Shown here piece by piece: positions 62,312 through 64,000 of a stretch of DNA of 64,000 bases (within the stretch, counting starts at the first letter, position 1; each line of letters begins with the position of its first letter). The notes under the pieces were generated by a model, which was not told where the DNA came from, ran no database searches, and saw only the letters and a list, made by a program, of their open reading frames with translations. The position numbers were made by a program, and so were the translations under genes. Source of the stretch: Mycobacterium sp. (GTDB lineage Bacteria; Actinomycetota; Actinomycetes; Mycobacteriales; Mycobacteriaceae); NCBI GenBank assembly GCA_016197405.1, contig JACPVR010000035.1, positions 1 to 64,000 on the forward strand, read 5' to 3'.

Positions 62312-64000
62312 ATGACTGACACCACTTTGCCGCCCGGCGACGACGGCGCAACGACCGATCGCATCGAACCGGTCGATATCCAGCAGGAGATGCAGCGCAG
62401 CTACATCGATTACGCGATGAGCGTCATCGTGGGCCGCGCCCTGCCGGAGGTTCGCGACGGCCTCAAGCCGGTGCACCGCCGCGTGCTCTACGCCATGTAC
62501 GACTCGGGTTTCCGGCCGGACCGCGGGCACGCGAAGTCCGCACGCTCGGTCGCCGAGACGATGGGTAACTATCACCCGCACGGTGACTCGTCGATCTACG
62601 ACACCCTGGTCCGGATGGCCCAGCCGTGGTCGTTGCGCTACCCCCTGGTCGACGGACAGGGCAACTTCGGCTCGCCGGGTAACGATCCGCCGGCCGCCAT
62701 GCGTTACACCGAAGCGCGGCTGACGCCCCTGGCGATGGAGATGCTGCGCGAAATCGACGAGGAGACAGTCGATTTCATCCCGAACTATGACGGCCGGGTG
62801 CAAGAACCCACCGTCCTGCCCAGCCGGTTCCCCAACCTGCTGGCCAACGGCTCCGGCGGTATCGCGGTCGGTATGGCCACCAACATGCCGCCGCACAACC
62901 TTCGGGAATTGGCTGAAGCGGTCTTCTGGTGCCTGGACAACTACGAGGCCGACGAAGAGGCCACGCTGGCCGCGGTGACCGAGCGGGTCAAGGGTCCGGA
63001 CTTCCCTACCCACGGTCTGATCGTCGGTTCCCAGGGCATCCACGATGCCTACACCACCGGGCGCGGCTCGATCCGTATGCGCGGCGTCGTCGAGATCGAG
63101 GAAGACGCGCGGGGCCGCACGCTGCTGGTCATCACCGAGTTGCCGTATCAGGTCAACCACGACAACTTCATCACCTCGATCGCCGATCAGGTGCGTGACG
63201 GCAGGCTCACCGGTATCTCCAACATCGAGGACCAGAGCAGTGACCGGGTGGGCCTGCGGATCGTCGTCGAGGTCAAGCGCGACGCCGTCGCCAAGGTTGT
63301 GCTCAACAACCTCTACAAGCACACCCAGCTGCAGACCAGCTTCGGCGCCAACATGCTCTCGATCGTCGACGGCGTGCCCCGCACGCTTCGCCTCGACCAG
63401 CTGATCCGGCTCTATGTGGTGCACCAGTTGGACGTCATCGTGCGCCGCACCCGGTACCGGTTGCGCAAGGCCAACGAGCGCGCCCACATCTTGCGCGGCT
63501 TGGTGAAGGCGCTCGACGCCCTCGACGAGGTCATCGCGTTGATCCGGGCTTCGCAGACCGTCGACATCGCCCGGGCCGGCCTGATCGAGCTGCTCGATAT
63601 CGACGACATCCAGGCGCAGGCCATCCTCGACATGCAGCTGCGTCGCCTGGCCGCCCTCGAGCGTCAGCGCATCGTCGATGATCTGGCCAAGATCGAGGCC
63701 GAGATCGCCGACCTCGAGGACATCCTGGCCAAGCCGGAACGTCAGCGCGCCATCGTGCACGACGAGCTCGCCGAGCTGGTCGAGAAGTACGGTGACGACC
63801 GGCGCACCCGGATCATCCCGGCCGACGGTGATGTCGCCGACGAGGACCTCATCGCCCGCGAAGAGGTCGTCGTCACCATCACCGAGACCGGTTACGCCAA
63901 GCGCACCAAGTCCGATCTGTACCGCAGCCAGAAACGCGGCGGTAAGGGTGTGCAGGGCGCCGGGCTCAAGCAGGACGACATCGTCGCCCACTTCTTCGTG
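62312..64000 (+). CDS. gyrA: DNA gyrase subunit A, 5' part
   Basis: 563 codons to the window end; the gene continues beyond. ATG at 62312, 38 bases after gyrB. The breakage-reunion domain has MQRSYIDYAMSVIVGRALPE, HAKSARSVAETMGNYHPHGD and catalytic Tyr in AAMRYTEARL; no intein interrupts that site. The quinolone-determining region reads HPHGDSSIYD: Ser93 at the position of E. coli Ser83, where M. tuberculosis has Ala90; Asp97 equals M. tuberculosis Asp94. The window stops inside the GyrA-box-bearing C-terminal half's beginning (QKRGGKGVQGAGLKQDD). Confidence 0.97.
   Translation, partial: MTDTTLPPGDDGATTDRIEPVDIQQEMQRSYIDYAMSVIVGRALPEVRDGLKPVHRRVLYAMYDSGFRPDRGHAKSARSVAETMGNYHPHGDSSIYDTLVRMAQPWSLRYPLVDGQGNFGSPGNDPPAAMRYTEARLTPLAMEMLREIDEETVDFIPNYDGRVQEPTVLPSRFPNLLANGSGGIAVGMATNMPPHNLRELAEAVFWCLDNYEADEEATLAAVTERVKGPDFPTHGLIVGSQGIHDAYTTGRGSIRMRGVVEIEEDARGRTLLVITELPYQVNHDNFITSIADQVRDGRLTGISNIEDQSSDRVGLRIVVEVKRDAVAKVVLNNLYKHTQLQTSFGANMLSIVDGVPRTLRLDQLIRLYVVHQLDVIVRRTRYRLRKANERAHILRGLVKALDALDEVIALIRASQTVDIARAGLIELLDIDDIQAQAILDMQLRRLAALERQRIVDDLAKIEAEIADLEDILAKPERQRAIVHDELAELVEKYGDDRRTRIIPADGDVADEDLIAREEVVVTITETGYAKRTKSDLYRSQKRGGKGVQGAGLKQDDIVAHFFV

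Noticed and set aside
60222..62351. 709-codon open frame antisense to gyrB
   Set aside because: Shadow frame over the GyrB motifs; no start signals or known domains.
62690..62730. Possible GyrA intein site
   Set aside because: The catalytic AAMRYTEARL is continuous, so no intein is inserted at the usual mycobacterial GyrA site.

Overview
The window is the replication-origin region of a rapidly growing mycobacterium (Mycolicibacterium type). The evidence is the order rpmH-dnaA-oriC-dnaN-gnd-recF-dciA-gyrB-gyrA, the high GC content, frequent GTG and TTG starts, mycobacterial marker genes (ponA1, ino1, mtc28, MurJ fused to a pseudokinase, cwlM, sigM, trxB/trxC), and a glucosylglycerate hydrolase gene known from fast growers. 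No species can be named from sequence reading alone.

Layout. 1-3414: catabolic or accessory genes (end of an amidohydrolase, an ACMSD-like amidohydrolase, an anchored metallo-beta-lactamase-fold hydrolase divergent from a TetR regulator). 3415-7603: a decayed accessory tract with a frameshifted and truncated arylsulfatase, a TetR C-terminal relic abutting an NTF2-like relic, a degraded partial copy of the 3' half of dnaB, and an intact tautomerase/HxlR divergent pair around a perfect operator-like inverted repeat. 7604-10231: dnaB, with an intein in its P-loop. 10727-18162: rplI-rpsR-ssb-rpsF, a GT87-like membrane protein, ponA1, a DUF5318 protein and a DUF1707 protein. 18364-34420: PadR, ino1, hydrolase, F420-type oxidoreductase, an amino-acid ABC transporter with binding protein and permease fused, MarR, glucosylglycerate hydrolase, SDR, leuS, mtc28, small membrane protein, YqgE, MFS, TIGR03084. 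From recall of the M. tuberculosis genome, this block corresponds to Rv0036c-Rv0051, which lies on the gyrase side of oriC there; here it lies on the rpmH side.

34536-53413 is the conserved rpmH-side arm: DxDxDG protein, pcnA, mutT4, a DUF6049 protein, murJ, sigM and its membrane partner, trxB, trxC, cwlM, a GNAT-like protein, parB, parA, rsmG, jag/khpB, yidC, yidD, rnpA, rpmH. Two perfect parS sites lie inside the parA and rsmG coding starts. 53414-56159 holds dnaA with DnaA boxes upstream and oriC downstream. 56160-64000 holds dnaN, gnd, recF, dciA, gyrB and the start of gyrA, which runs off the window.

How the parts work together: DnaA (initiator), DnaN (clamp), RecF, DciA (helicase loader), DnaB (helicase), SSB and gyrase make up initiation and fork control. 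ParA/ParB/parS segregates the origin. PonA1, MurJ, CwlM, YidC and Jag serve envelope growth. SigM, TrxB and TrxC serve redox and stress response.

Most unusual points: the DnaB intein has class 3 (W-C-T) features and a cysteine-rich, zinc-finger-like insertion between its two LAGLIDADG motifs; a decayed second copy of dnaB sequence 2 kb away still carries the last codons of the intein; and the SigM membrane partner lacks the cytoplasmic anti-sigma domain.
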